Shown piece by piece: positions 1 to 8,408 of a stretch of DNA of 62,369 nt (its first letter is position 1; every line of letters begins with the position of its first letter). The position numbers and the translations under genes are program-made. The stretch is from assembly GCF_004795015.1 (NCBI RefSeq), contig NZ_SSBI01000049.1, forward strand, positions 1 to 62,369. The letters run 5' to 3'. This DNA comes from Streptomyces sp. A1277 (GTDB lineage Bacteria > Actinomycetota > Actinomycetes > Streptomycetales > Streptomycetaceae). The notes beneath the pieces were generated by a model. It worked only from the letters and a program-made list of their open reading frames with translations. It did no database searches and had not been told where the DNA came from.

Positions 1-133
1 GATCTCCCGGCCGGGCCTGCGCGGCGCCGCCGTCGCCGCCGCAGCCGGCGAGGCCCAGGCACATCAGGGCCGCCGCGGCGGCGAGCAGGACCGGGCGGCG
101 CGGGGCGGGGGGAAGGCTCTCGTCGTGACGCAC
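1..133 (-). CDS. Lipoprotein, N-terminal part only (runs off left edge)
   Basis: Only the first 44 or so codons are present, read leftward from a GTG at 133. The sequence shows a basic start, a hydrophobic alanine/leucine stretch and a lipobox LAGC, followed by a Gly/Asp-rich linker. This is a standard type II signal peptide, so the product should be a lipid-anchored extracytoplasmic protein. The mature domain lies outside the window, so no function can be given. Confidence 0.7.
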   Translation of the reverse strand, partial: MRHDESLPPAPRRPVLLAAAAALMCLGLAGCGGDGGAAQARPGD

Positions 134-214
134 CCGGCGATGCTATCCGTCGGACCCGGCGGCGTCCGGGGTGTTCACGGACCGGCCGGGAACACCCCGC
201 AGGGGCCCCTGGAC

Positions 215-859
215 TCAGATCCCCGGCCCCGTGCGCCGCAGGACGCGCAGCGAGTCCGTGACGGAGACCTCCGTGAACGCCCCCGACTCCAGCGCCCGCA
301 GATACACCCGGTACGGGGCCTGACCGCCGTGCGCGGGGTCCGGGAAGACGTCGTGGATCACCAGCAGGCCGCCCTCGGCGACATGCGGCGCCCAGCCCTC
401 GTAGTCGCCGTTCGCGTGCTCGTCGGTGTGGCCGCCGTCGATGAAGACGAGGCCGAGCCCGCCGCCCCACACCGCCGCGACCTGCGGCGAGCGCCCCACG
501 AGCGCCACCACGTGCTCCTCCAGGCCCGCCGCGTGCAGCGTCCTGCGGAACGTGGGCAGCGTGTCCATCCGGCCGACCTCGGGGTCCACCACCGTCGGGT
601 CGTGGTACTCCCAGCCGGGCTGCTGCTCCTCGCTGCCCCGGTGGTGGTCGACGGTGAGCGCGGTGACACCCGCCGCCCGCGCCGCGTCGGCCAGCAGGAT
701 CGTGGAACGCCCGCAGTAGGTGCCGACCTCCAGCAGCGGCAGGCCCAGCGCGGCGGCCTCGGAGGCGGCGGCGTACAGCGCCAGCCCCTCGACCACCGGC
801 ATGAAGCCCTTGGCGGCCTGGAACGCGGCGAGAATCTCCGGCTTGGGCTCGGCGGCCAC
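215..859 (-). CDS. Class I SAM-dependent methyltransferase (macrocin-type / O-methyltransferase-like)
   Basis: A 214-residue cytosolic protein. The Rossmann SAM-binding loop is visible as LLEVGTYCGRST near residues 42-53, followed by an acidic strand end (TVDHHRG) and the FIDGGHT motif, where the Asp and His are typical of class I methyltransferases that use a metal or act on a small-molecule hydroxyl. I chose the GTG at 859 over a farther upstream start because an AGGAGG ribosome site lies 6-8 bases ahead of it and the upstream extension is only Arg/Pro. It stands alone between a lipoprotein gene and the M20 peptidase. The substrate cannot be told from the sequence. Confidence 0.8.
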   Translation of the reverse strand: MAAEPKPEILAAFQAAKGFMPVVEGLALYAAASEAAALGLPLLEVGTYCGRSTILLADAARAAGVTALTVDHHRGSEEQQPGWEYHDPTVVDPEVGRMDTLPTFRRTLHAAGLEEHVVALVGRSPQVAAVWGGGLGLVFIDGGHTDEHANGDYEGWAPHVAEGGLLVIHDVFPDPAHGGQAPYRVYLRALESGAFTEVSVTDSLRVLRRTGPGI

Positions 860-917
860 GGGGTTCCTCCTGGTGGGGCGGGGACTGCGACGACGGGTGG
901 GCGACGGCGCCATCGTG

Positions 918-956
918 CCGTACGCCCCCGCCGAAGGTACCGGCGGGGGCGTACGG
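918..956. terminator. Perfect 16-bp stem-loop terminator
   Basis: CCGTACGCCCCCGCCG (918-933) and its exact reverse complement (941-956) flank a 7-base loop. It sits 15 bases past the stop of the M20 peptidase and just upstream of the methyltransferase, so it should end peptidase transcription. There is no clear U-tract, as is common in Streptomyces. Confidence 0.8.
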
Positions 957-971
957 CGGGTCCGCGAAGGC

Positions 972-2300
972 TCAGCAGCTCTGCCAGAGGCGGGTCATGA
1001 CGCGGACGCCGAAGCGCAGCCCCTCCAGCGGCACGCGCTCGTCCACCCCGTGGAAGAGCCGGCCGTAGTCCAGGTCGTGCGGCAGCTTCAGGCCCTTGAA
1101 ACCGAAGCAGCGGATGCCCAGGTGTGTGAACGCCTTCGCGTCCGTGCCGCCCGGATTGCAGTACGGCACCGGGTGGCCGTCCGGGTCCTCGGCGCGCACC
1201 GCGTCGCACATGGCGTCCACGAGCGGGCCGTCGAACGCCGTCTCCATCGCGATGTCGTGGTTGACCCACTCACGGCTGACCGAGGGCAGCAGCAGCCGGT
1301 CGATGGTGTCGATCAGCTCCTGCTCGTGGCCGGGCAGGAAGCGGCCGTCGACGCGGGCGGTGGCCTTCCCCGGGATGACGTTGGTCTGGTAGCCGGCGTC
1401 GAACATGGTGGGGTTCGCCGAGTTGCGGAGCACCACCTGCATGAAGTCCGCGACCGGGCCGAGCTGCGCGAGGCTGCCCTCGATGTCGTCCTCGTCGAAC
1501 TCGACACCGTAGAGCCGGGCGGCCTCTTCGAGCAGGGCGCGGACCGGTTCGATCAGCCGGACCGGGAAGGTCTCGCGGCCGATCCGGGTCAGCGACTCGG
1601 CGAGGTCGGTGACCGCGTTCTCGTCGTTCGGGGACGAGCCGTGGCCGGCCCGGCCGGTGGCGGTCAGCTCCATCCAGGCCATGCCGCGCTGGGCGTTCTC
1701 GATCGGGTACAGGCGGCGGGTGCCGTCGAGGGCGAAGGAGAACCCGCCGCCCTCGCCGATCGCCTCGGTGACCCCGGCGAACAGCTCCGGGCGGTGCTCG
1801 ACCAGCCAGTGGGCGCCGAACTCGCCGCCCGCCTCCTCGTCGGCGAGGAAGGCGAGGACCAGATCGCGCGAGGGTGCCGTACCCGTTCGGGCGAGGTGCC
1901 GGGCGGTGGCCAGCATCACGGCCACCGTGTCCTTCATGTCGATCGCGCCCCGACCCCACAGGTAGCCGTCCCGGATCTCGCCGGAGAAGGGCGGCACCTG
2001 CCACTCGGAGGCGTCCGCCGGGACCACGTCCAGGTGGCCGTGGACCAGCAGGGCGCCGCGCTCCGGGTCGCGCCCGGCGATCCGCGCGATGACGCCGGCC
2101 CGGCCCGGCGCGGACTCGATCAGCTCCGAGGCGATGCCCACCTCCGCGAGGCGGGCCACCACCCACTCGGCGCTCGCGCGCTCGTCGCTCGTGGGGTTGG
2201 AGGTGTCGAACCTGATCAGCTCGGCGCAGAGGTCGATGACCTCCGCCTGGGCCTCGTCGGAGGCCGGGACCAGGGCGGGGGATTCGGATGCGGTGCTCAT
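972..2300 (-). CDS. M20 family metallopeptidase (ArgE/DapE/ACY1-like)
   Basis: A 442-residue cytosolic zinc peptidase or amidohydrolase. The usual M20 landmarks appear in order: HGHLDVVP (first metal His and Asp), GRGAIDMKD (bridging Asp), LADEEAGGEFGA (catalytic Glu pair), the dimerisation-domain sequence GRAGHGSSPN, and a C-terminal NPGGTDAKAF region before the last metal His in the RLFHGVDE motif. Length and order fit the family well. The ATG at 2300 is preceded by GGGAGC. The gene diverges from a truncated pepE that begins only about 40 bases away, so its own upstream region has been altered or shortened. Substrates are probably N-acyl amino acids or dipeptides, but this is inferred. Confidence 0.9.
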   Translation of the reverse strand: MSTASESPALVPASDEAQAEVIDLCAELIRFDTSNPTSDERASAEWVVARLAEVGIASELIESAPGRAGVIARIAGRDPERGALLVHGHLDVVPADASEWQVPPFSGEIRDGYLWGRGAIDMKDTVAVMLATARHLARTGTAPSRDLVLAFLADEEAGGEFGAHWLVEHRPELFAGVTEAIGEGGGFSFALDGTRRLYPIENAQRGMAWMELTATGRAGHGSSPNDENAVTDLAESLTRIGRETFPVRLIEPVRALLEEAARLYGVEFDEDDIEGSLAQLGPVADFMQVVLRNSANPTMFDAGYQTNVIPGKATARVDGRFLPGHEQELIDTIDRLLLPSVSREWVNHDIAMETAFDGPLVDAMCDAVRAEDPDGHPVPYCNPGGTDAKAFTHLGIRCFGFKGLKLPHDLDYGRLFHGVDERVPLEGLRFGVRVMTRLWQSC

Positions 2301-2336
2301 GCTGCTCCCACGGGGGTGCTGGTGCGGGCGGCGGGG

Positions 2337-2870
2337 GTGGTGCCGCCCTCGTCGCACGGCGTCCACGAGCACGCGGGCCCGGTCGCCGCGCTCGCCGCCG
2401 CCGACGCGGTGTTCATCGGCGGCGGCAACTCCTTCCGGCTGCTGAGCGCGCTGTACCGGACCGGGCTGCGGGACGCGGTGCGCGGGGCCGTACGGGCGGG
2501 GCTGCCGTACATGGGGGCGAGCGCCGGGACGAACATGGCGGCGCCCACCCTGCGGACGACCAACGACATGCCCATCGTGCAGCCGCCGTCCTTCGAGGCG
2601 CTGGGCCTCGTCCCGTTCCAGATCAACCCGCACTACCTCGACCCGGACCCGGACAGCACCCACAAGGGCGAGACCCGCGAGGAGCGGCTCACCGAATTCC
2701 TGGAGGAGAACGACGTGCCGGTGCTCGGCCTGCGCGAGGGCTCCTGGCTGCGGCTCGAAGGTGAGGCCGCCCGGGTCGACGGGGCCCGCCCCGCCCGGGA
2801 GCTCGCGGTGGGGACGGACGTCTCCTACCTGCTCACGACCGCAGCGCGGTTCGACGCTCCGGCACGCTGA
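2337..2870 (+). pseudogene. pepE: Peptidase E (alpha-aspartyl dipeptidase, S51), 5'-truncated
   Basis: From GVHEHAGPVAALAAADAVF onward the reading frame matches the S51 dipeptidase family. It has the GGGNSF motif, the nucleophile elbow GASAGTN with the catalytic Ser, and the INPHY segment with the catalytic His. Full-length PepE proteins are about 230 residues and start with an LLLLSNS-type strand; here roughly the first 70 residues are missing. The segment that replaces them (GVLVRAAGVVPPSSH) is unrelated, and the divergent M20 gene begins at 2300. Weak GTG starts exist at 2337 and 2340 without a convincing ribosome site. The 3' end overlaps the convergent MFS gene by 38 bases. Without the N-terminal strand a folded enzyme seems unlikely. 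Confidence 0.75.
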
Positions 2871-4674
2871 CCGTCAGCGCCAGGTCCGTGTCCACCGGGC
2901 CGCCGTCCGCCGGGCAGGCCGCCGGCCAGGCGCGCGGCGCGTAACCGGTGGCCGACGCGGCCAGCACGAAGGTGCCGGAGCCCGGGGCCGTCAGCGCCCA
3001 GCGGCCCGAGGCGTCGGTGGTGGTGAGCCCGGCCTGCCGGCCCTGCCGGTCGATCAGGGTCACGTTGGCCCCGGCCACCGGCGCCCCGTCCGCCTCCAGC
3101 ACCCGGCCCCGGAAGCCGCGGGGGCCGGACAGCGGAAGCGGGGCGACTGCCCCGACGCCGGCCCCGGCCCCGACGCCGACACCGGCCCCGGCCCCGCCAC
3201 GCCGGGCCGCCGCGTCGCCCTCGCTGTTCGCCAGGAGCACGGGAGCGGTGGCGGTGCGCCGTGAGGGCAGGAACGAGGCCAGGACGAGGCCGGCCACCAC
3301 CGCGCCCGTCGCGATGAGGAACGAGGTGCGGAAGCCCTGCATGGTGGGCACCGCGACCGTCCCCATCCGGATCGAGGTGTGGGCCAGGACCATGCCGATC
3401 ACCGCGCTCGACACGGAGGTGCCGATCGAGCGCATCAGGGTGTTCAGCCCGTTGGCCGCGCCGGTCTCGGAGGCGTCGACGGCCCCGATGATCAGGGCGG
3501 GCAGCGAGGAGTAGGCGAGCCCGATGCCGGCGCCGAGCAGGACCGCGATGACCACGGTCTGCCAGGCGGCGCTCATCAGGCCGAGCCCGGCCCCGTAACC
3601 GATCGCGATGACCAGCATGCCGAGAATCAGCGAGACCTTCGGGCCCCGGCGGGCGGAGATCCGGGCGTACAGCGGGGCGACGAACATCATCGTCAGGCCG
3701 AGCGGGGCCACGCACAGCCCGGCGACCACCATCGACTGGCCGAGGCCGTAGCCGGTGGACTTCGGCAGCTGGAGCAGCTGGGGCAGGACCAGCGAGACGG
3801 CGTAGAAGGCGACGCCGACCATGATCGAGGTCAGGTTGGTCAGCAGCACCTCGCGGCGGGCCGAGGTCCGCAGATCGACCAGCGGGGCGTCGCTGCGCAG
3901 CTCGAACAGCCCCCACAGCACCAGCACGACCAGCGACGCGGCGATCAGCCCGAGCGTGGTGGGCGAGGCCCAGCCCCAGTCACCGCCCTTCGTGACGGGC
4001 AGCAGCAGGAGGACGAGGCCGAGCGAGAGGCCGAGCGCCCCGACGACGTCGAACCGGCCGGGGGCGCGCAGCGAGGTCTCGGGCACGGCCAGCACGGTCA
4101 GCACCATGGCCAGCACGCCGAGTCCGGCGGAGCCGAAGAAGAGGGTGTGCCAGTCGGTGTGCTGGGCGACGAGCGCGGCGGCGGGCAGCGCGAGTCCGCC
4201 GCCCACCCCGATCGACGAGCTCATCAGGGCCATGGCCGAACCCAGCTTCTCGCGCGGCAGCTCGTCGCGCATGATGCCGATGCCCAGCGGGATGGCGCCC
4301 ATGGCGAAGCCCTGGAGCGCGCGGCCCACGATCATGATCACGAGGTCGTCGCTGAAGGCGCATATCAGTGAGCCGACGACCATCACGGCGAGGCTGGCCA
4401 GCAGCATCCGGCGCTTGCCGTTCAGGTCCCCGAGCCGCCCCATGATCGGGGTGGAGACGGCTCCGGCGAGCAGGGTGGCGGTCATCACCCAGGTCGCGTC
4501 GGCGGGGGAGGTGTGCAGAAGGGCGGGCAGATCCTTGATGACGGGGACGAGCAGGGTCTGCATCACCGCGACGGTGATGCCCGCGAAGGCGAGCACGGGG
4601 ACGATCCCCCGGCCCGCCCTCGCGCGCGGATCGGGAAGCTCCGCGGTGGGCTGTTCGTGCGTCGTCTGTGGCAT
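2833..4674 (-). CDS. MFS drug exporter (14-TM type) with C-terminal carboxypeptidase-regulatory-like domain
   Basis: A 613-residue membrane protein. Residues 25-480 hold about 14 hydrophobic helices with the DHA2/EmrB-type loop GRLGDLNGKRRM after TM2. A low-complexity Gly/Ala/Val linker (repeats of GAGVG) follows. The last 90 residues form a CnaB/transthyretin-like fold: GFRGRVLEADGAPVAGANV, then TTTDASGRWALTAPGSGTFV. Such domains are usually extracellular binding or scaffold modules, so the tail probably lies outside the cell. The ATG at 4674 is used; the intergenic space to the divergent acyl-CoA dehydrogenase is 267 bases. Proton-driven efflux is the family role; the substrate is unknown. 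Confidence 0.85.
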   Translation of the reverse strand: MPQTTHEQPTAELPDPRARAGRGIVPVLAFAGITVAVMQTLLVPVIKDLPALLHTSPADATWVMTATLLAGAVSTPIMGRLGDLNGKRRMLLASLAVMVVGSLICAFSDDLVIMIVGRALQGFAMGAIPLGIGIMRDELPREKLGSAMALMSSSIGVGGGLALPAAALVAQHTDWHTLFFGSAGLGVLAMVLTVLAVPETSLRAPGRFDVVGALGLSLGLVLLLLPVTKGGDWGWASPTTLGLIAASLVVLVLWGLFELRSDAPLVDLRTSARREVLLTNLTSIMVGVAFYAVSLVLPQLLQLPKSTGYGLGQSMVVAGLCVAPLGLTMMFVAPLYARISARRGPKVSLILGMLVIAIGYGAGLGLMSAAWQTVVIAVLLGAGIGLAYSSLPALIIGAVDASETGAANGLNTLMRSIGTSVSSAVIGMVLAHTSIRMGTVAVPTMQGFRTSFLIATGAVVAGLVLASFLPSRRTATAPVLLANSEGDAAARRGGAGAGVGVGAGAGVGAVAPLPLSGPRGFRGRVLEADGAPVAGANVTLIDRQGRQAGLTTTDASGRWALTAPGSGTFVLAASATGYAPRAWPAACPADGGPVDTDLALTVSVPERRTALRS

Positions 4675-4886
4675 GCGTGCGGCCTCCGGGCAGCGGTGCG
4701 AGCGGCAAAAGGGCGGGGCGGACGGTCGTGCGTCCCGGTCATGGACAGCGCCGACCGCCAAGTCTGTGCAGGGTGAACCTTCCTCGGCTACGGCGTATTC
4801 CGGTGAACGAGGGGCGAACAGGGCGCGCTCACCGGCCGGCGCACACAACCGCAGTGATCCAGCCTGCCCCTGACCTTCCGTCAGAT

Positions 4887-4900
4887 TGCAACGTGTTCTA
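4887..4900. promoter_or_regulatory. KstR-like operator (TetR type)
   Basis: TGCAACGTGTTCTA fits the KstR consensus TnnAACnnGTTnnA at every fixed position. It lies 42 bases upstream of the acyl-CoA dehydrogenase start, where a repressor would block the promoter. A second, perfectly palindromic copy lies at 15124-15137 ahead of the MaoC operon. KstR controls cholesterol catabolism in mycobacteria and rhodococci. That a KstR-type repressor acts here is inference. Confidence 0.65.
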
Positions 4901-4941
4901 CTCTTGCGCCGTTCCAATGGCTGCGACCGGCGAGGATGCGC

Positions 4942-7119
4942 ATGGGCATCGGGATCACCGAAGAACACAGGGCGCTCGCACAGGCGGTACGAGGTTGGCT
5001 GGCCCGAGCCGTACCCCCGGGCGCGGTCCGCGCCCTGCTCGACACGGACACCCCCGCCGGCGCACGCCCCGCGCACTGGGACGGCCTCGCCGGACAGGGC
5101 CTGCTCTCCATCCATCTGCCCGAGGCGGACGGGGGCTCGGGCGGCGGCCTCCTCGACCTCGCCGTCGTCCTCGAAGAGGCCGGCCGCGCCGCGCTCCCCG
5201 GCCCGTACCTGGCGCACACCCTCACCGCCGCCGTCCTGCACGCCGCCGGCGCCGGCGCACTGCTCCGGGACCTCGCCACCGGCCGCCGCATCGGCGCCGC
5301 CGCCCTCGCCCCCGGCAGCCTCACCGCCGCCCCGCACGGCGACGGCCACCTGCTCGACGGCGCGGCGCCCCCCGTCCTGTCCGGGGCCGACGCCGGGCTG
5401 CTGCTGCTCCCCACCGCCTGCGAGGGCGCTGTCCGCTGGTTCGCCGTGGACGCCGACGCGCCGGGGCTCACCGTGCGCCCCCACCGCGGCGCCGACCCGA
5501 CCCGGCCCACCGCCGAGGTCCGGGCCGCCCGCGTCCTCGTCCCCGCCGGGCGGCTGCTGCACCCCGGCCCGGACCTCGTCCACGACCTGGCCGCCGTCCT
5601 GTTCGCCGCCGAGGCGTGCGGAACCGCCGCCCGCGCCCTGGACACCGCCACCGAACACGCCAAGGTCCGCGAGCAGTTCGGCCGGCCCATCGGACAGTTC
5701 CAGGGCGTCAAGCACCTGTGCGCCGACATGCTGGTACGCCTCGAACAGGCCCGCGCCCTGACCTGGGACGCCGCCCGCGCGGCCGGCGACCCGCAGCAGC
5801 CGGACGAGGTACGCGCACTGACCGCCGCCCTCGCCGCGGCCACCGCGCTCGACGCCGCGTACACCTGCGCCAAGGACGCCGTCCAGATCCTCGGCGGCAT
5901 CGGGTTCACCTGGGAGCACGACGCCCACCTGTACCTGCGCCGGGCCCTGGTCGCCCGGCAGCTGCTCGGGCCCGGCGACACCCACCGCCGGCGGGCCGTG
6001 CGGCTCGCCTCCGCCGGGGCCCGCCGCGAACTCGCCCTGGAACTCCCGCCGGAGGCCGAGGCCCACCGCGCCGCGGCCCGCGAGGCCGTCGCCGCCGCCC
6101 GGGGCCTCGACCCGAAGGCCGCCCGCCGCGCCCTCGCCCCCACCGGCTACGCCGCCCCGCACCTGCCCGCGCCCTACGGGCTCGACGCCGGACCCGTCCA
6201 ACAGCTGGTCGTCCAGCAGGAGTTGCGCGCCCAGGGCGTCAAGCTGAGCGACCTCCAGATCGCCACCTGGGTGGTGCCCTCGATCCTCGCCCACGGGACG
6301 CCCGAGCAGCAGGAGCGCTACCTCCCGCCCACCCTGCGCGGCGACCTCCTGTGGTGCCAGCTCTTCTCCGAACCCGACGCCGGCTCCGACCTCGCCTCGC
6401 TGCGCACCCGCGCCGAACGCACCCCCGAGGGCTGGCGGATCAACGGCCAGAAGGTGTGGACGAGCGGCGCCCAATGGGCCGACCACGGGATTCTGCTCGC
6501 CAGGACCGACCCGGACGCGCCCAAGCACCAGGGCCTCGGCTACTTCCTGGTCGACATGAAGCACACCGAGGGCATCGACATCCGCCCGCTGCGGGAGATC
6601 ACCGGCGACGCCCTCTTCAACGAGGTGTACTTCGACGACGTACTCCTGCCGCCCGACGCACTCGTCGGCGAGGCCGGCGGCGGCTGGCAGGTCGCCCGCA
6701 ACACCCTGGGCAACGAACGCGTCCACATGGCCGACCAGATGACCTTCGACACCGGCCTGGAGGCGCTGATCGGCCGCGCCGCCGGACTCGACGGCGCCGA
6801 ACGCGCCCGGATCGGCGCCCTCGCCGCCGAGGCCCACGCCCTGGCCTGCATCGGCCTGCGCACCACGCTCCAGCAGGTCTCCGGGCTCGAACCGGGCGCG
6901 GGCGCCTCCGTACGCAAGCTCGTCCAGACCACCCACCAGCAGAAGACCGCCGAACTCGCCCTCGAACTCCTCGGCCCGGACGGGGCGGTGTGCGAAGGGC
7001 CGGGGGAGCGGGCGGTGCACGGCTTCCTGATGTCCCGCTGCCTGACCATCGCGGGCGGCACCACGCAGGTACAGCTCAACGTCGTCGCCGAGCGCATCCT
7101 CGGCCTCCCCCGGGACTGA
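4942..7119 (+). CDS. Fused double acyl-CoA dehydrogenase (FadE34-like)
   Basis: A 725-residue flavoprotein made of two acyl-CoA dehydrogenase units. The first (about 1-340) has the N-terminal helical part and the C-terminal helical motif QILGGIGFTWEHDAHLYLRR, with a glutamate where the catalytic base usually sits. The second (about 370-725) is more complete: WCQLFSEPDAGSD and QKVWTSGAQWADHG of the FAD-binding middle domain, and the ending TIAGGTTQVQLNVVAERIL. This fused layout and length resemble mycobacterial FadE34, which acts on steroid side-chain or bile-acid-type CoA thioesters. I chose the ATG at 4942 because a GAGG sits six bases ahead of it; the ATG at 4936 would leave no room. It is the first gene of a two-gene operon with the thiolase 12 bases downstream, behind a KstR-like operator. 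Confidence 0.85.
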   Translation: MGIGITEEHRALAQAVRGWLARAVPPGAVRALLDTDTPAGARPAHWDGLAGQGLLSIHLPEADGGSGGGLLDLAVVLEEAGRAALPGPYLAHTLTAAVLHAAGAGALLRDLATGRRIGAAALAPGSLTAAPHGDGHLLDGAAPPVLSGADAGLLLLPTACEGAVRWFAVDADAPGLTVRPHRGADPTRPTAEVRAARVLVPAGRLLHPGPDLVHDLAAVLFAAEACGTAARALDTATEHAKVREQFGRPIGQFQGVKHLCADMLVRLEQARALTWDAARAAGDPQQPDEVRALTAALAAATALDAAYTCAKDAVQILGGIGFTWEHDAHLYLRRALVARQLLGPGDTHRRRAVRLASAGARRELALELPPEAEAHRAAAREAVAAARGLDPKAARRALAPTGYAAPHLPAPYGLDAGPVQQLVVQQELRAQGVKLSDLQIATWVVPSILAHGTPEQQERYLPPTLRGDLLWCQLFSEPDAGSDLASLRTRAERTPEGWRINGQKVWTSGAQWADHGILLARTDPDAPKHQGLGYFLVDMKHTEGIDIRPLREITGDALFNEVYFDDVLLPPDALVGEAGGGWQVARNTLGNERVHMADQMTFDTGLEALIGRAAGLDGAERARIGALAAEAHALACIGLRTTLQQVSGLEPGAGASVRKLVQTTHQQKTAELALELLGPDGAVCEGPGERAVHGFLMSRCLTIAGGTTQVQLNVVAERILGLPRD

Positions 7120-7131
7120 AGGGAATCCAAG

Positions 7132-8328
7132 ATGAGGTCCTACATCGTCGGCGTCGGGATGACGAAGTTCGAAAAGCCCGAGACCCGCGACTGGCAGTAC
7201 TGGGACATGGCGAAGGAAGCCGGAACCGCCGCGCTCGCCGACGCCGGTGTGACGTACGAGGACATCCGGCAGGCCGTCGTCGGCTACTGCTTCCAGCCCT
7301 CCACCGCCGGACAGCGCGCCGTGTACGGACTCGGGCTGACCGGGGTGCCCGTCTACAACGTCAACAACAACTGCGCCACCGGCTCGACCGCCCTGATGAC
7401 GGCCCGGCAGTTCGTGGAGGGCGGCGGCAGCGACTGCGTCCTCGCGCTCGGCTTCGAGAAGATGGCGCGCGGCTCGCTCGGCGGCGGCGGGGCGGACGGT
7501 GGCGCGGGCGGTTTCAAGACGTCCCCGGTCGCCCGCCACTACGCGATCATGGCCGCCGCCCACGGCTTCGAGACGACCCCGCCCACCGCCCAGATCTTCG
7601 GCAACGCCGCCCGCGAGCACATGGCGCGCTACGGCACGACCGAGGCGCAGCTCGCCGCCGTCGCCGCCAAGAACCACCGCCACTCCGCCGACAACCCGTA
7701 CGCCCAGTTCCAGGACCCGTACACCGTCGAGGACGTCCTCGCCGCCAAACCCGTCCACCTCCCCCTCACCCGGCTCCAGTGCTCCCCGACCTCCGACGGT
7801 GCGGCCGCCGCCGTCGTCGTCTCGGAGCGCTTCGTGGAGCGGCACGGGCTCGGCGCACAGGCCGTCGAGATCGCCGCCCAGACCATGACCACCGACACCG
7901 AGGCTTCCTTCGCCTCCGGGACCTGCATCGACGCGGTCGGCCTGCCCATGTCCCGGGAGGCGGCCCGGCAGGTGTACGAGGCGTCCGGTACCGGCCCCGA
8001 CGACCTCGACGTCATCGAGCTGCACGACTGCTTCTCCATCAACGAACTCCTCACCTACGAGGCGCTCGGGCTGTGCGGCGAGGGCGAGTCCGGCCCGCTC
8101 GCCGAGTCCGGGGCCACCACCCACGGCGGGCGCTGGGTGGTCAACCCGTCCGGCGGCCTGATCTCCAAGGGGCACCCGCTCGGCGCAACCGGAATCGCCC
8201 AGGCCGCCGAACTCACCTGGCAGCTCAGGGGCGAGGCCGGGGCCCGCCAGGTCCCCGGCGCCCGGACCGCCCTCGCCCACAACATCGGCCTCGGCGGCGC
8301 CGCGGTGGTGACCCTGCTGCGCCGCTGA
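7132..8328 (+). CDS. SCP2-type thiolase / lipid-transfer protein (Ltp family)
   Basis: A 398-residue thiolase-fold protein. Cys81 in NNNCATGSTAL is the acyl-accepting cysteine, and the C-terminal HDCF (His298-Cys300) and KGHPLGATG (His348) motifs complete the SCP-x/Ltp active-site pattern. The SCP2 lipid-binding domain itself is absent. In actinobacteria these proteins cleave beta-keto- or beta-hydroxyacyl-CoA thioesters of branched or sterol side chains. The start at 7132 has AAGGGAA upstream and follows the acyl-CoA dehydrogenase after 12 bases, so the two are co-transcribed. Some Ltp proteins work as retro-aldolases with a DUF35/MaoC partner; no DUF35 gene is visible here, so a thiolase role is slightly favoured. 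Confidence 0.85.
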   Translation: MRSYIVGVGMTKFEKPETRDWQYWDMAKEAGTAALADAGVTYEDIRQAVVGYCFQPSTAGQRAVYGLGLTGVPVYNVNNNCATGSTALMTARQFVEGGGSDCVLALGFEKMARGSLGGGGADGGAGGFKTSPVARHYAIMAAAHGFETTPPTAQIFGNAAREHMARYGTTEAQLAAVAAKNHRHSADNPYAQFQDPYTVEDVLAAKPVHLPLTRLQCSPTSDGAAAAVVVSERFVERHGLGAQAVEIAAQTMTTDTEASFASGTCIDAVGLPMSREAARQVYEASGTGPDDLDVIELHDCFSINELLTYEALGLCGEGESGPLAESGATTHGGRWVVNPSGGLISKGHPLGATGIAQAAELTWQLRGEAGARQVPGARTALAHNIGLGGAAVVTLLRR

Positions 8329-8408
8329 GAAAGGCCCGGGTCCTACGCCGCCGGACCGAGGCCGACCGGACCGGAAACCGATGTACGGGGCGCACGGCGG
8401 CTGCGAGT

